The translations under genes were made by a program, and so were the position numbers. Positions 1 to 8,424 of a DNA stretch of 64,000 nt are shown piece after piece. The DNA is from Nocardioides sp. SYSU D00065 (GTDB lineage: Bacteria > Actinomycetota > Actinomycetes > Propionibacteriales > Nocardioidaceae). Under the pieces are notes generated by a model that was not told the DNA's origin, made no database searches, and saw only the letters and a program-made list of their open reading frames with translations. Within the stretch, counting starts at the first letter, position 1; each line of letters opens with the position of its first letter. The DNA lies in the NCBI RefSeq assembly GCF_017916425.1, contig NZ_JAFMSX010000001.1, positions 868,001 to 932,000 of the forward strand, given 5' to 3'.

Positions 1-258
1 AGCTATCTCGTCGCGCTGGCAGGCCGGCTGGTGCGTGAGGTCGGCGCCCTGGCGCGCCGCGCCGGCGCCTCTGACAAGCGCCTGCCGACCCTGACGATCG
101 ACACGACGATCGGCTTCCGGTCGGCCGCCGACCGGGCTGCCTTCGCCGACGACCTGACCGCCGCGGTGCTCGACCTGGCAGCTCGCTACCACCACGACGA
201 CGGCCGCCCGCACCGGCTCCTCGTCGCCGCCCACCCCCTTCCCGAGGAGAACCCATGA
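1..258 (+). CDS. C-terminal part of an ArsR-type HTH regulator (5' end outside window)
   Basis: The reading frame is open from base 1 and ends at the TGA at 256-258. The visible 85 residues contain a segment (TLTIDTTIGFRSAADRAAFADDL) and a C-terminal RPHRLLVAAHPLP stretch that are typical of the region after the winged helix in actinobacterial ArsR-like regulators. The DNA-binding half lies outside the window. The stop overlaps the ATG of the SRPBCC gene by 4 bp, so the two are translationally coupled; ArsR-SRPBCC pairs are common. The family call rests on the tail and the context only. Confidence 0.6.
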   Translation, partial: SYLVALAGRLVREVGALARRAGASDKRLPTLTIDTTIGFRSAADRAAFADDLTAAVLDLAARYHHDDGRPHRLLVAAHPLPEENP

Positions 259-1046
259 GCACCACCCCCCACGTCCCGTATCGCCTGGAGTTCAGCGTCG
301 AGGTCCCCGGCACCCCGGAGCAGGTCTGGCAGGCCATCGCCACCGCCAAGGGCATGAGCGCCTGGTTCACGCCGACCGCGATGGACGAGCGCGAAGGCGG
401 CTCCCTGCACTTCACCATGGGCCCGGAGATGGGCTCGGACGGCCAGGTCACGGCATGGGAGCCGCCCCGCCGCCTCGTCTACGAGGAGGACTGGGCCGCC
501 CTCATGGGCAAGGACGCCGAGGCGCTCAGCCCGCTGACGTCGGAGTTCGTCGTCGAGGCACAGTCCGGGGGAACCTGCATCGTGCGCGTCACCAGCAGCG
601 GCTTCGGGACCGGCGCCGACTGGGAGTCGGAGTTCTGGGACGACATGGGCACCGGCTGGATGCCGTACTTCGACAACCTCCGCCTCTACCTGTCGCACTT
701 CCCCGGCCAGGAGGCCGCCCACCTGGAGGCGAGCGCCTCGCACCCTGGCGACGTGGACGCGCTGTGGACGGCGCTGCACGACACGCTCGGGCTCGGCGAC
801 GAGGGCGCGACCGTCGAGGTGCGCGGCGCCACCGGCACGGTCGAGCGCGTCGGTGACCGGCATGCCCTGGTCCGGCTGACCGCGCCGGTCCCCGGGATGC
901 TCAGCGTCTCCGTGTGGGACGAGGGCGACGGCAAGGCGACAGCGACCGTACGGGCGTACCTGTTCGCCGCCGACGCCGCGGACTACGTGCGACGTGAACA
1001 GCCGGCCTGGCAGGCCTGGCTGCAGGAGATCTCCGTCCCTGCCTGA
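255..1046 (+). CDS. SRPBCC (AHSA1/START-like) domain protein
   Basis: 263 residues. Residues about 8-155 form an SRPBCC/AHSA1 domain: an N-terminal strand (YRLEFSVEVPGTPEQVWQAI), a helix ending in the family-typical MSAWF, then GGSLHFTMGPEMGSDGQV and a C-terminal amphipathic helix at WMPYFDNLRLYL. Residues 160-263 are an extra alpha/beta tail rich in Asp and Glu. Proteins of this fold bind hydrophobic ligands or act as co-chaperone-like factors; no catalytic motif identifies a ligand here. Its ATG overlaps the stop of the upstream ArsR-like gene, which suggests they act in one regulatory unit. Confidence 0.8.
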   Translation: MSTTPHVPYRLEFSVEVPGTPEQVWQAIATAKGMSAWFTPTAMDEREGGSLHFTMGPEMGSDGQVTAWEPPRRLVYEEDWAALMGKDAEALSPLTSEFVVEAQSGGTCIVRVTSSGFGTGADWESEFWDDMGTGWMPYFDNLRLYLSHFPGQEAAHLEASASHPGDVDALWTALHDTLGLGDEGATVEVRGATGTVERVGDRHALVRLTAPVPGMLSVSVWDEGDGKATATVRAYLFAADAADYVRREQPAWQAWLQEISVPA

Positions 1047-1183
1047 TCGCCTGCCGGTACCGGACGCGGTGCCGATGCGGGTGGGTCAGTCCGGACAAGA
1101 CGGGCGCAAGCAGGGGACAAGTCGCCCGCGTGAGACTGCACCGACGCTCAGCGCGTACGACGACCCACTCGAGGAGACCTCCC

Positions 1184-2218
1184 ATGTACCTGAAGAACCA
1201 TGCCGGCGCAGCGCAGCGGTTCCGCCCGGCGCGGACCGCCGCGGTGCTCGCCGCCGCGTGCCTGACCGCGAGCCTGGTGCCGCCAGCGTCCGCCGCGCCG
1301 TCGCCGCGGCCCGACCTCGCCGTCAAGTCGGTCACCGTCACGGCCGCAGCGAAGCCCGGCGAGGCGATCTCCGTCTCGGCGAAGGTGAAGAACGCCTCCA
1401 AGCGCAAGGCACCGGCCACCCGGATCACGTTCGCGTTGTCGACGGACAAGTCCGGCGGCGACATCGCGCTGCCGGTCAAGAGCAAGGTCAAGACGCTCAA
1501 GCCGGGCAAGAGCGCGTCGGTGAAGGCGAGTGTGGTGCTGCCCGCCAGCACCCCGGACGGCAGCTACTTCGTGATCGCCTGTGCGGACGCCGGCAAGAAA
1601 GTCCGGGAGAGCAAGGAGAAGAACAACTGCCGCGCCTCCGCCGCGCCCGTCAAGGTCGCCGGCGACGTCGCAGTCGCAGGCGACATCGAGGGAACCCTGT
1701 CGGGGACCCTCACCTTCACGGACACCGGCGAGAGCAGCACCGGCGAGTGGGACACGTGGAACCGCTCGGCCCAAGCCACCGTGAACATGTCGGTCAGCGG
1801 TCCCCCCCTCGACGAGGTGTTCGCCTCCACGGGCAGCACGTACACGGTCAACGGCACGCTGGACGACTTCAAGATCCCGCCGGGCTGCGACCGTCGGCGC
1901 AGCGAGACAGGCGGCGGCACCCTGGCGTACACCGGCAACGCCTACACCGACAACGTGGCGGGGAAGTTCACCAAGACCGACCTCAGCGGTCTGGGGCTGC
2001 TCATCAATCTGCCGTACACCGCGGTGACCACCGAGTCGGACTGCGAGGAGCCCAAGACGACCACCGCATCCTCGACGGACTTCAACGACATCACGCTCAC
2101 GCAGGTCAGCCGGTCGGCGACCACCGTGACCTACCGGGTCTCGGAGTTCGTCGGGGCCTACAACGTCACGTCGGACTGGGACTCCATCACGGGCGAGCTC
2201 GTCCTCACCCTGAAGTGA
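1184..2218 (+). CDS. Secreted CARDB-domain protein
   Basis: 344 residues. I chose the ATG at 1184 because a purine-rich GAGGAGA ribosome binding site lies just upstream and a signal peptide begins immediately: basic residues at 12-17, a hydrophobic core, and a likely AxA cleavage near residue 37 (PPASAAPS). Residues about 41-145 form a CARDB Ig-like domain (PDLAVKSVTV ... GSYFVIACAD ... NNCRAS). Residues 150-344 are beta-rich, contain a few Cys that could form disulfides, and match no family I recognise. It is probably an extracellular or wall-associated binding protein. It is monocistronic and followed by a hairpin at 2242-2280. Confidence 0.7.
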   Translation: MYLKNHAGAAQRFRPARTAAVLAAACLTASLVPPASAAPSPRPDLAVKSVTVTAAAKPGEAISVSAKVKNASKRKAPATRITFALSTDKSGGDIALPVKSKVKTLKPGKSASVKASVVLPASTPDGSYFVIACADAGKKVRESKEKNNCRASAAPVKVAGDVAVAGDIEGTLSGTLTFTDTGESSTGEWDTWNRSAQATVNMSVSGPPLDEVFASTGSTYTVNGTLDDFKIPPGCDRRRSETGGGTLAYTGNAYTDNVAGKFTKTDLSGLGLLINLPYTAVTTESDCEEPKTTTASSTDFNDITLTQVSRSATTVTYRVSEFVGAYNVTSDWDSITGELVLTLK

Positions 2219-2241
2219 CCCTCGACTGAGAGCCTGCCGCG

Positions 2242-2280
2242 AGCCGGGCACGGTGCACCCCCGGGTGGACCGTGCCGGCT
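2242..2280. terminator. Bidirectional terminator hairpin between the CARDB gene and ychF
   Basis: AGCCGGGCACGGT (2242-2254) pairs with ACCGTGCCGGCT (2269-2280) with one bulged G, and is followed by TTT on the + strand. It lies between two convergent stop codons. Confidence 0.7.
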
Positions 2281-2316
2281 TTCGCGTGCTCGACACTGCG
2301 CCCACGCGCGGGTCAT

Positions 2317-3393
2317 TCAGACGTTGAAGCGGAACTCCACCACGTCGCCGTCGGCCATGACGTAGTCCTTGCCCTCCATGCGCACCTTGCCGAGCTCACG
2401 CGCCTTGAGCATCGAGCCGGCGGCCACGAGGTCGTCGAAGGAGACGATCTCGGCCTTGATGAAGCCCTTCTGGAAGTCGGTGTGGATCACACCCGCCGCC
2501 TCGGGGGCGGTCGCGCCCTTGCGGATCGTCCAGGCCCGCGTCTCCTTGGGGCCGGCGGTGAGGTAGGTCTGCAGGCCGAGGGTGTCGAAGCCGACGCGGG
2601 CGAGCTGGTCCAGACCCGGCTCCTCGATGCCCATCTCGGCGAGCATCTCGCGGGCCTCGTCCTCGTCACCGAGCTCGACGAGCTCGGACTCGAACTTCGC
2701 GTCGAGGAAGATCGCCTCGGCCGGGGCGACGATGTCGCGCATCCGCTGCTTGAGCGCCTCGTCGGCCAGCTCGTCGGCGTCGCAGTTGAAGACGAAGATG
2801 AACGGCTTCGCGGTCAGCAGGGACAGCTCGCGCAGCAGGGAGACGTCGACCTTGGAGTCGATGACGCGGGTGCCCGACTCCAGCACCGACAGCGCCTCCT
2901 TGGCGGCGTCGACGGTCGCGGCGAGCGACTTGTTGCCGCGCGCCTCCTTCTCCAGCCTCGGGATCGCCTTCTCGACGGTCTGCAGGTCGGCGAGGATCAG
3001 CTCGGTCGAGATCGTGGAGATGTCGGAGGCGGGGTCGACCTTGCCGTCGACGTGGGTGACGTCCTCGTCGCGGAACACCCGGGTGACCTGGCAGATCGCC
3101 GCGGACTCGCGGATGTGCGAGAGGAACTTGTTGCCCAGGCCCTCGCCCTGCGAGGCGCCGGCGACGATGCCGGCGATGTCGACGAACTCGACGGTGGCGG
3201 GCAGCACCTTGGCCGAGGAGAACAGCTCGGCGAGCTTGGGGAGCCGCTCGTCCGGGACCCCGACGACACCCACGTTGGGCTCGATCGTCGCGAACGGGTA
3301 GTTCGCCGCGAGCACGTCGTTCTTGGTCAGGGCGTTGAAGAGGGTCGACTTGCCCGCGTTGGGGAGACCGACGATGCCGATGGTGAGAGCCAC
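2317..3393 (-). CDS. ychF: Redox-regulated ribosome-binding ATPase YchF (OBG-like)
   Basis: 358 residues, the usual YchF length. The N-terminal G1 motif GLPNAGKST is at residues 8-16. Later come a G3-like DIAGIV, an NxxD-like VFNCDADE in place of the canonical NKxD (as expected for ATP rather than GTP preference), then a coiled-coil arm and the C-terminal TGS domain (FLTAGPKETRAW ... DYVMADGDVVEFRFNV). I chose the GTG at 3393 because it places the P-loop at the conserved distance from the N-terminus, and a TAGACT -10 box lies 8 nt upstream (3407-3402), implying a leaderless transcript. YchF proteins bind ribosomes and take part in stress-dependent translation control. It is the first member of the conserved backbone. 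Confidence 0.95.
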   Translation of the reverse strand: MALTIGIVGLPNAGKSTLFNALTKNDVLAANYPFATIEPNVGVVGVPDERLPKLAELFSSAKVLPATVEFVDIAGIVAGASQGEGLGNKFLSHIRESAAICQVTRVFRDEDVTHVDGKVDPASDISTISTELILADLQTVEKAIPRLEKEARGNKSLAATVDAAKEALSVLESGTRVIDSKVDVSLLRELSLLTAKPFIFVFNCDADELADEALKQRMRDIVAPAEAIFLDAKFESELVELGDEDEAREMLAEMGIEEPGLDQLARVGFDTLGLQTYLTAGPKETRAWTIRKGATAPEAAGVIHTDFQKGFIKAEIVSFDDLVAAGSMLKARELGKVRMEGKDYVMADGDVVEFRFNV

Positions 3394-3437
3394 GGGCCGG
3401 GAGTCTACGGCGGCCGGGCGTGCGGGCACGAAAGCGC

Positions 3438-3470
3438 GAGAGGGCCCGGCCGCGGCGGCCGGACCCTCTC
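3438..3470 (-). terminator. Terminator hairpin downstream of metzincin protease 1
   Basis: A 16-bp stem (3438-3453 with 3455-3470, one mismatch) built on GAGAGGG/CCCTCTC around a GC-rich centre. It sits 24 nt after the protease stop and before the ychF promoter on the - strand. Confidence 0.65.
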
Positions 3471-3493
3471 GTCGTCGTGCGGGGTGCGCTCGT

Positions 3494-4324
3494 TCAGGAG
3501 CCGTAGACCGCGCGGATCCCCGTCCGGTCGGTGTTGGTCATCGACAGGTTGCTCGACGAGCCGTTGCACTGCGGGTAGTGCATGATCGACGCCGAGTCGT
3601 ACGGCGTCAGCGGGCGCCAGTTGTTGTCCTCGAAGCAGGTACCGGCCTCGGGGCGGGTGTGCTCGTGGCGGAACCCGAGGGCGTGGCCGAGCTCGTGGGC
3701 CATGATGTTGCCGGGCGTCCACGAGCCGGAGTTCATCAGCGACGAGGCGTTCACCAGCACGTTGCGCTGGCTGTCGGGCGTGCTGGGGAAGAAGGCCCGG
3801 GCGATGTACTGCGTCGTGGTGGTCGGCTCGACGGAGAACAGCACCGCGTTGTTGCTGGTGCGGCAGTTCGAGTCGGCGGAGGGGACGTAGGTGAAGTTGA
3901 CGCCGGTGGAGGCGGCCTCCCACTGGGCGGCACCGTTGGCCATCGCGTTGACGATGTTGGTCTTCTGGGTGCCGAAGTTGTTGGACACGCAGTAGGTGAG
4001 GTTGCGGGCCTGCGTGGCCGACCACTTGTCGTCGCGACCGTAGACGCGGTTGATGATGAGCTCGGCCGACGGGCCGTCGCCGGCCTGGTACTCGGCCATC
4101 ATCTCGTCGTAGTAGTTCTGCAGCTCCTTGGTGTTGACGATGGTCTCGTCACCGTTGACGACGTACTGGCCGTCGACGTCGCGGAACGTCGCGGCCTGGA
4201 ACTCGCCGAAGCTGGGCACCCGGTCCCGGGCCGGGGCAGCGGTGGCGCCCGGGGCGAGGGAGAAGGCGATTGCTGCTGCTGCGGCGGCCGCGGTGGCGGC
4301 TCGCAGCATCGTGCGGTGCGACAT
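3494..4324 (-). CDS. Secreted zinc metalloprotease of the metzincin clan (astacin/M57-like), paralog 1
   Basis: 276 residues. The ATG at 4324 is preceded by AGAAGGAC and followed by a signal peptide (MSHRTMLRAA, Ala-rich core, cleavage near GATAAPA). Mature-part landmarks are the zinc motif HELGHALGFRHEH and a Met-turn SIMHYPQC about 25 residues later, with NNWRPLTPYDS between; this spacing is astacin- or M57-like. Two Cys pairs are likely. It should be an extracellular endopeptidase. A paralog sits at 6665-7477, and 146 bp of their 3' ends differ at one base (see findings). The substrate is unknown. Confidence 0.85.
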   Translation of the reverse strand: MSHRTMLRAATAAAAAAAIAFSLAPGATAAPARDRVPSFGEFQAATFRDVDGQYVVNGDETIVNTKELQNYYDEMMAEYQAGDGPSAELIINRVYGRDDKWSATQARNLTYCVSNNFGTQKTNIVNAMANGAAQWEAASTGVNFTYVPSADSNCRTSNNAVLFSVEPTTTTQYIARAFFPSTPDSQRNVLVNASSLMNSGSWTPGNIMAHELGHALGFRHEHTRPEAGTCFEDNNWRPLTPYDSASIMHYPQCNGSSSNLSMTNTDRTGIRAVYGS

Positions 4325-4524
4325 GGTGGTTGTCCTTCTGCTGGTCACAGTGGTGGGGGTTTGACGCCTGCTCACCAAACCCGGTCCAGACCACCTCGCG
4401 GAAGTGGTCGCGAGCCCCATGTGTGTGCAGTGCACGAACTTGCAAGACCCCGCAGCGGCGCGCGTCGCCTCGGCCGAGAGCCGAGCGAGCGTGGCGGCAG
4501 GACGCACCTGCAAGACTCGGCACC

Positions 4525-5028
4525 ATGAGTGACGTCGGGGGTACGCCGGTCCTGCGCGCGCCGGCCCATCAGGTCTCGCCGCGCGCCGTGCCGTTCTGGA
4601 CCGTGTCGGCGCTCATCGGCGACGCGGTCCTCGTCGTCGCCGCGCTCGTCGCCTGGCTGCTGATCCCCGGCGTCCCGTCGTGGGTCGGGCTGATCGTCGC
4701 GCTCGCGGCCGCGCTGGCCGTCGCCCACGTGGTGCTGATGCCGCGCATCCGCTTCCGCGTGCACCGCTGGGAGGTCACCGACACCGCGGTGCACACGCGC
4801 GAGGGCTGGATCGGGCGGCAGAGCCGGATCGCCCCGCTGAGCCGGGTGCAGACGGTCGACTCGCGGCAGGGAGCGCTGATGCGCCTGTTCGGGCTGTCCT
4901 CGATCACCGTCACCACCGCTTCGGCCGCCGGCCCCATCACCGTCGACTGCCTCGACCAGGACACCGCTCGCGACGTCGTGGCCCGGCTGACCGCGATCAC
5001 GGCCGCCACCGCGGACGACGCGACGTGA
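4525..5028 (+). CDS. YdbS-like membrane protein with bacterial PH domain
   Basis: 167 residues. Two hydrophobic helices (about 25-45 and 48-68) precede a bPH_2 domain (RIRFRVHRWEVTDTAVHTRE ... SRIAPLSRVQTVDS ... ITVTTASAAGPI). Such proteins pair with a larger YdbT partner; in Bacillus the pair confers resistance to certain bacteriocins. The ATG at 4525 has no Shine-Dalgarno sequence but has AAGACT seven bases upstream, which fits a leaderless start. The stop overlaps the downstream GTG start (GTGA at 5025-5028), so the two PH proteins form an operon. Confidence 0.8.
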   Translation: MSDVGGTPVLRAPAHQVSPRAVPFWTVSALIGDAVLVVAALVAWLLIPGVPSWVGLIVALAAALAVAHVVLMPRIRFRVHRWEVTDTAVHTREGWIGRQSRIAPLSRVQTVDSRQGALMRLFGLSSITVTTASAAGPITVDCLDQDTARDVVARLTAITAATADDAT

Positions 5029-6596
5029 TCCCCGTCCCCGGCGACGGCTGGGTCCGCCTCAGCCCGCGCAAGCTGCTGCTCGACCCGGTCAAGGCCGTCG
5101 GTCAGGCGATCGTGCCGGTCGTCGTCGCGCTCGTCGGCATCAGCCAGAGCGACATGAGGTACTGGCCGTTCATCCTGCCCGTCGCCGTGCTGGGGCCGCT
5201 GGTCCTCGGCGCCCTCCCCTGGCTCACCACGCACTACCGGCTCACCGACACGCAGGTCCAGGTCCGCCGCGGCCTGCTCAACAAGAACACCTCCACCGCA
5301 CCCCTGGACCGCGTCCGCAGCGTCGACCTGGAGGCCAGCCTGCTGCACCGCGTCCTGGGCCTGCAGAAGGTCCAGATCGGCACCGGCGTCGACGACGACC
5401 GGATCACCCTCGACGCCCTGGCCGCCGCCGACGCGCATGCGCTGCGTACGACGCTCCTGCGCCGGCGCAGCCTGCAGGCGTCACCCGGTGCGGCTCCGGC
5501 TCCTCCTCCGGCTCCGGCTGACGAGGCGGTCGAGGCGGGCACCGGGGAACCGGGCGGCCCGGCGCCGGTGGCACCCGCGCCGGTCGCCCCGCTCGTGCCC
5601 GCCTCCGTCCTGCTGGCGCAGATCGACTGGTCGTGGCTACGCTTCGCGCCCTTCAGCCTGGGCCGCCTGGTCCTGCTGGCCGGCGCGGTCGGCCTGCTCT
5701 CGCAGCTCGGCGACGACCTGCCCATCTGGAACGAGCAGGCCGCGACGTCGGCGTGGGAGTGGGTCACCCAGTTCGCGGTCGTCGCGATCGTCGCCGTGCT
5801 CGTCGTGGGCGCGCTCGCCGTCTGGGTCGTGCTGGCGGTCGCCGGCTACGTCGCGCAGTGGTGGCGGTTCCGGCTCGTGCGCGAGCACGGGTCGCTGCAC
5901 CTCACCGCCGGGCTGTTCACCACCCGCTCGATCACCGTCGAGGAGCCCAAGGTGCGCGGCGTGGAGATGACCGAGCCGCTGCTGCTGCGCCTCGTCGGCG
6001 GCGCCGAGCTGTCCACCCTGGCCACGGGGGTCGAGAACGGTGTCACGCAGGTGCTGCCGCCGTGCCCGCGCGCCGTGGCGGTGGGCGTGGGCGAGTCGGT
6101 GCTCGAGCATCCGGGTCCGCTGACCGAGGACCTCGTGCCGCACGGTGCGAAGGCGCGGCGCCGCGCCTGGTTCCGCCAGCTGCGCCACGCCCTCGACCTC
6201 GTGCTGGTCGCCGCGGTGGCCTGGTGGTTCCTCGACCTCTCGTGGTGGTGGCTGCTGACCCTCGCCGGCGCGCTCGTGGTGCTGGCCGCGGCGGCCGGCG
6301 AGGCGTCGTACCGCCACCTGGGCCACGCGCTCGACCACCAGCACCTGGTGGCCGGCAGCGGCACCCTGGCCCGGGTCCGTACGGTGCTGGAGACCGACGG
6401 CATCATCGGCTGGGTCGTGTCCCAGTCGTGGTGGCAGCGCCGGATCGGGCTGGCCGACCTGATTGCGACGACCGCCGCCGGCAACGAGCGCGTGCTCGTG
6501 CGCGACGTGCGCCTCGAGGTCGCCGTGGCGCTCGCGGACCGCGCCACGCCCGGGCTGCTCGCACCGTTCGTGGTGCACACCGACGCGCTGGCGTGA
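5025..6596 (+). CDS. YdbT-like membrane protein with several bacterial PH domains
   Basis: 523 residues starting at a GTG overlapping the previous stop. Repeated bPH_2 units are visible: TTHYRLTDTQVQVRRGLLNK ... LDRVRSVDLEASLLHRVLGLQKVQIGTG near residues 68-125, a second (VREHGSLHLTAGLFTTRSITVEEPKVRGVEM) near 285-330, and a weaker third at the C-terminus. Hydrophobic helix pairs separate them. A Pro/Ala-rich linker lies at about residues 155-195. It is an inner-membrane partner of the preceding YdbS-like protein. Both genes sit, on the opposite strand, between the two metzincin protease genes. Confidence 0.8.
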   Translation: MIPVPGDGWVRLSPRKLLLDPVKAVGQAIVPVVVALVGISQSDMRYWPFILPVAVLGPLVLGALPWLTTHYRLTDTQVQVRRGLLNKNTSTAPLDRVRSVDLEASLLHRVLGLQKVQIGTGVDDDRITLDALAAADAHALRTTLLRRRSLQASPGAAPAPPPAPADEAVEAGTGEPGGPAPVAPAPVAPLVPASVLLAQIDWSWLRFAPFSLGRLVLLAGAVGLLSQLGDDLPIWNEQAATSAWEWVTQFAVVAIVAVLVVGALAVWVVLAVAGYVAQWWRFRLVREHGSLHLTAGLFTTRSITVEEPKVRGVEMTEPLLLRLVGGAELSTLATGVENGVTQVLPPCPRAVAVGVGESVLEHPGPLTEDLVPHGAKARRRAWFRQLRHALDLVLVAAVAWWFLDLSWWWLLTLAGALVVLAAAAGEASYRHLGHALDHQHLVAGSGTLARVRTVLETDGIIGWVVSQSWWQRRIGLADLIATTAAGNERVLVRDVRLEVAVALADRATPGLLAPFVVHTDALA

Positions 6597-6598
6597 GA

Positions 6599-6635
6599 CG
6601 AGCGCCCCCTCCGCTCGGGACGGAAGGGGCGCTCG
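6599..6635. terminator. Bidirectional terminator between the ydbT-like gene and protease 2
   Basis: CGAGCGCCCC (6599-6608) pairs perfectly with GGGGCGCTCG (6626-6635). It lies between two convergent stops at 6596 and 6665. Confidence 0.7.
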
Positions 6636-6664
6636 CGACGGTGGGTGCGGGAGCCGCCGTGCGC

Positions 6665-7477
6665 TCAGGAACCGTAGAGGGCCACGGCTCCGGCGCGGTC
6701 GGTGCTGGTCATCGACAGGTTGCTCGACGAGCCGTTGCACTGCGGGTAGTGCATGATCGACGCCGAGTCGTACGGCGTCAGCGGGCGCCAGTTGTTGTCC
6801 TCGAAGCAGGTGCCGGCCTCGGGGCGGGTGTGCTCGTGGCGGAACCCGAGGACGTGCCCGAGCTCGTGGCCGAGGATGTTGGTCGGCGTCCACGAACCGG
6901 AGGTCCAGATCGAGTCGTCGACCAGGACGTTGCGCGAGCGCTTGGGCGTGCTCGGGAAGAAGGCGCGGGCGATGTACTGCGTGGTCTGCACGGGCTCGAC
7001 GGAGAACACGACCGACTTGTTGCGCGTCGTGCAGCTCGCGTCCTGCGACGGCACGTGGACGAAGTCGATCGCCGAGGACGCCGCCTCCCACAGGCCCGCG
7101 CCGCCGGCCATCGCGGCCACGATGTCGCCGTGGCGCGCACCGAACTTCGTGCTGACGCAGTAGGTCAGGTCGCCGACCTGAGCACGCGACCACGCGTCGT
7201 CGACACCGCCCACGGTGTTGACGACGAGACCGTTCTCCACGGCCTCCTCCGACCCGTGCACCATCCGGTCGTAGTAGCCCTTGAGCTCGCCCGTGCTCGG
7301 GATCGGCTCGTCGCCGTTGACGATGTACTGCCGGTCGGCGTCCTGGTAGGTGGACGCGTGGAACTGCGAGAACGACGGGACCTCCGAGTCCGTGGCGGCC
7401 AGTGCCGGTGAGGCGAGGGCCGCGCCGAGGAGTGCCGTGGCGCCGAGGGCGATCGCCCCGAGTCGACTGCGCTGCAT
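6665..7477 (-). CDS. Secreted metzincin zinc metalloprotease, paralog 2
   Basis: 270 residues with a signal peptide (MQRSRLGAIALGATALLGAALASPALA, cleavage after ALA). The zinc motif HELGHVLGFRHEH and Met-turn SIMHYPQC are intact. Overall architecture matches the paralog at 3494-4324, but the N-terminal two thirds are clearly diverged (for example EVPSFSQFHASTYQDADRQYIVNG against RVPSFGEFQAATFRDVDGQ), while the last third is nearly identical at DNA level. Both should be exported endopeptidases. A purine-rich AGAGAAGAA lies upstream of the ATG. Confidence 0.85.
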   Translation of the reverse strand: MQRSRLGAIALGATALLGAALASPALAATDSEVPSFSQFHASTYQDADRQYIVNGDEPIPSTGELKGYYDRMVHGSEEAVENGLVVNTVGGVDDAWSRAQVGDLTYCVSTKFGARHGDIVAAMAGGAGLWEAASSAIDFVHVPSQDASCTTRNKSVVFSVEPVQTTQYIARAFFPSTPKRSRNVLVDDSIWTSGSWTPTNILGHELGHVLGFRHEHTRPEAGTCFEDNNWRPLTPYDSASIMHYPQCNGSSSNLSMTSTDRAGAVALYGS

Positions 7478-7605
7478 GCTGGTTCTTCTCTCGTGAAGGG
7501 GGATGGGCGCAGGCCGTCCGGGGTCGAGCGGGTGAGCACGAGTTCCCGAGACAGGTGCGTGGCGCCGAACCTCCCCCGCGCACCCGCAGTCTGTAAAGCC
7601 TTCCT

Positions 7606-7617
7606 TAGGGTGGAGGC
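7606..7617 (+). promoter_or_regulatory. Predicted leaderless promoter of xth (-10 TAGGGT)
   Basis: TAGGGT at 7606-7611 is followed by exactly six bases and then the GTG start at 7618, so the transcription start would coincide with the start codon. The same hexamer and spacing recur at 32046-32058 and 56159-56171. Confidence 0.55.
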
Positions 7618-8421
7618 GTGCGCATCGCGACCTGGAACGTCAACTCCCTCCGCTCCCGCATCGACCGCGTGGAGGCGTTCGTCCAGCGGCACGAGATCGA
7701 CGTGCTGGCGCTGCAGGAGACCAAGGCGCGCGAGGACCAGCTGCCGCTGATGGGCCTGCAGGCGCTCGGCTACGACGTCGCCGTCGCGGGCCTCAACCAG
7801 TGGAACGGCGTCGCCCTCGTCTCCCGCGTCGGCCTGGCGGACGTCGAGGTCGGCTTCCCCGGCATGCCGTCGTACGGCGAGCCGGCCGCCGCGGAGTCGC
7901 GCGCCATCGGCGCCACGTGCGGCGGCGTCCGGATCTGGTCGCTCTACGTGCCCAACGGCCGCAAGCCCGACGACCCGCACTACGTCTACAAGCTCGACTG
8001 GCTCGCCCGGCTGCGCGCGAGCGCCCGCGAGTGGCTCGACGTCCCGACCGCGCTGGTCGGCGACTGGAACATCTGCCCCACCGACGACGACGTCTTCGAC
8101 GTCAAGCAGTTCGCGAAGTCCACGCACGTCACCCCACCGGAGCGGGCCGCCTTCCAGGGCTTCCTCGACGACGGGTGGGCCGAGGTGACCCGCGCGCACG
8201 CGCCGGGGTTCACCTACTGGGACTACTACCGCCAGCGCTTCGAGCGCGACCGCGGGCTGAAGATCGACTTCGTCCTCGCCTCGCCCGGGCTCGCGCCCCG
8301 GGTGACGGGCGCGTCGATCGACCGCGACGAGCGCGACCCCGCCCAGGGCACCGGTTCGCCCTCGGACCACGCCCCCGTCGTCGTGGACCTCGACCTCGAC
8401 CTCGACCCCGGCCTGCGCTGA
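7618..8421 (+). CDS. xth: Exodeoxyribonuclease III
   Basis: 267 residues, standard ExoIII length. Active-site motifs of the EEP superfamily are present: N7 in TWNVNSLRSR, E34 in LALQETKA, the GDWNI loop, and the C-terminal PSDHAPVVVDL containing the catalytic DH pair. The enzyme repairs abasic sites and trims 3' blocked ends in DNA. It begins with GTG and is probably translated from a leaderless mRNA. It is convergent with the MFS gene, whose stop lies 4 bp downstream. Confidence 0.93.
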   Translation: MRIATWNVNSLRSRIDRVEAFVQRHEIDVLALQETKAREDQLPLMGLQALGYDVAVAGLNQWNGVALVSRVGLADVEVGFPGMPSYGEPAAAESRAIGATCGGVRIWSLYVPNGRKPDDPHYVYKLDWLARLRASAREWLDVPTALVGDWNICPTDDDVFDVKQFAKSTHVTPPERAAFQGFLDDGWAEVTRAHAPGFTYWDYYRQRFERDRGLKIDFVLASPGLAPRVTGASIDRDERDPAQGTGSPSDHAPVVVDLDLDLDPGLR

Positions 8422-8424
8422 GGC

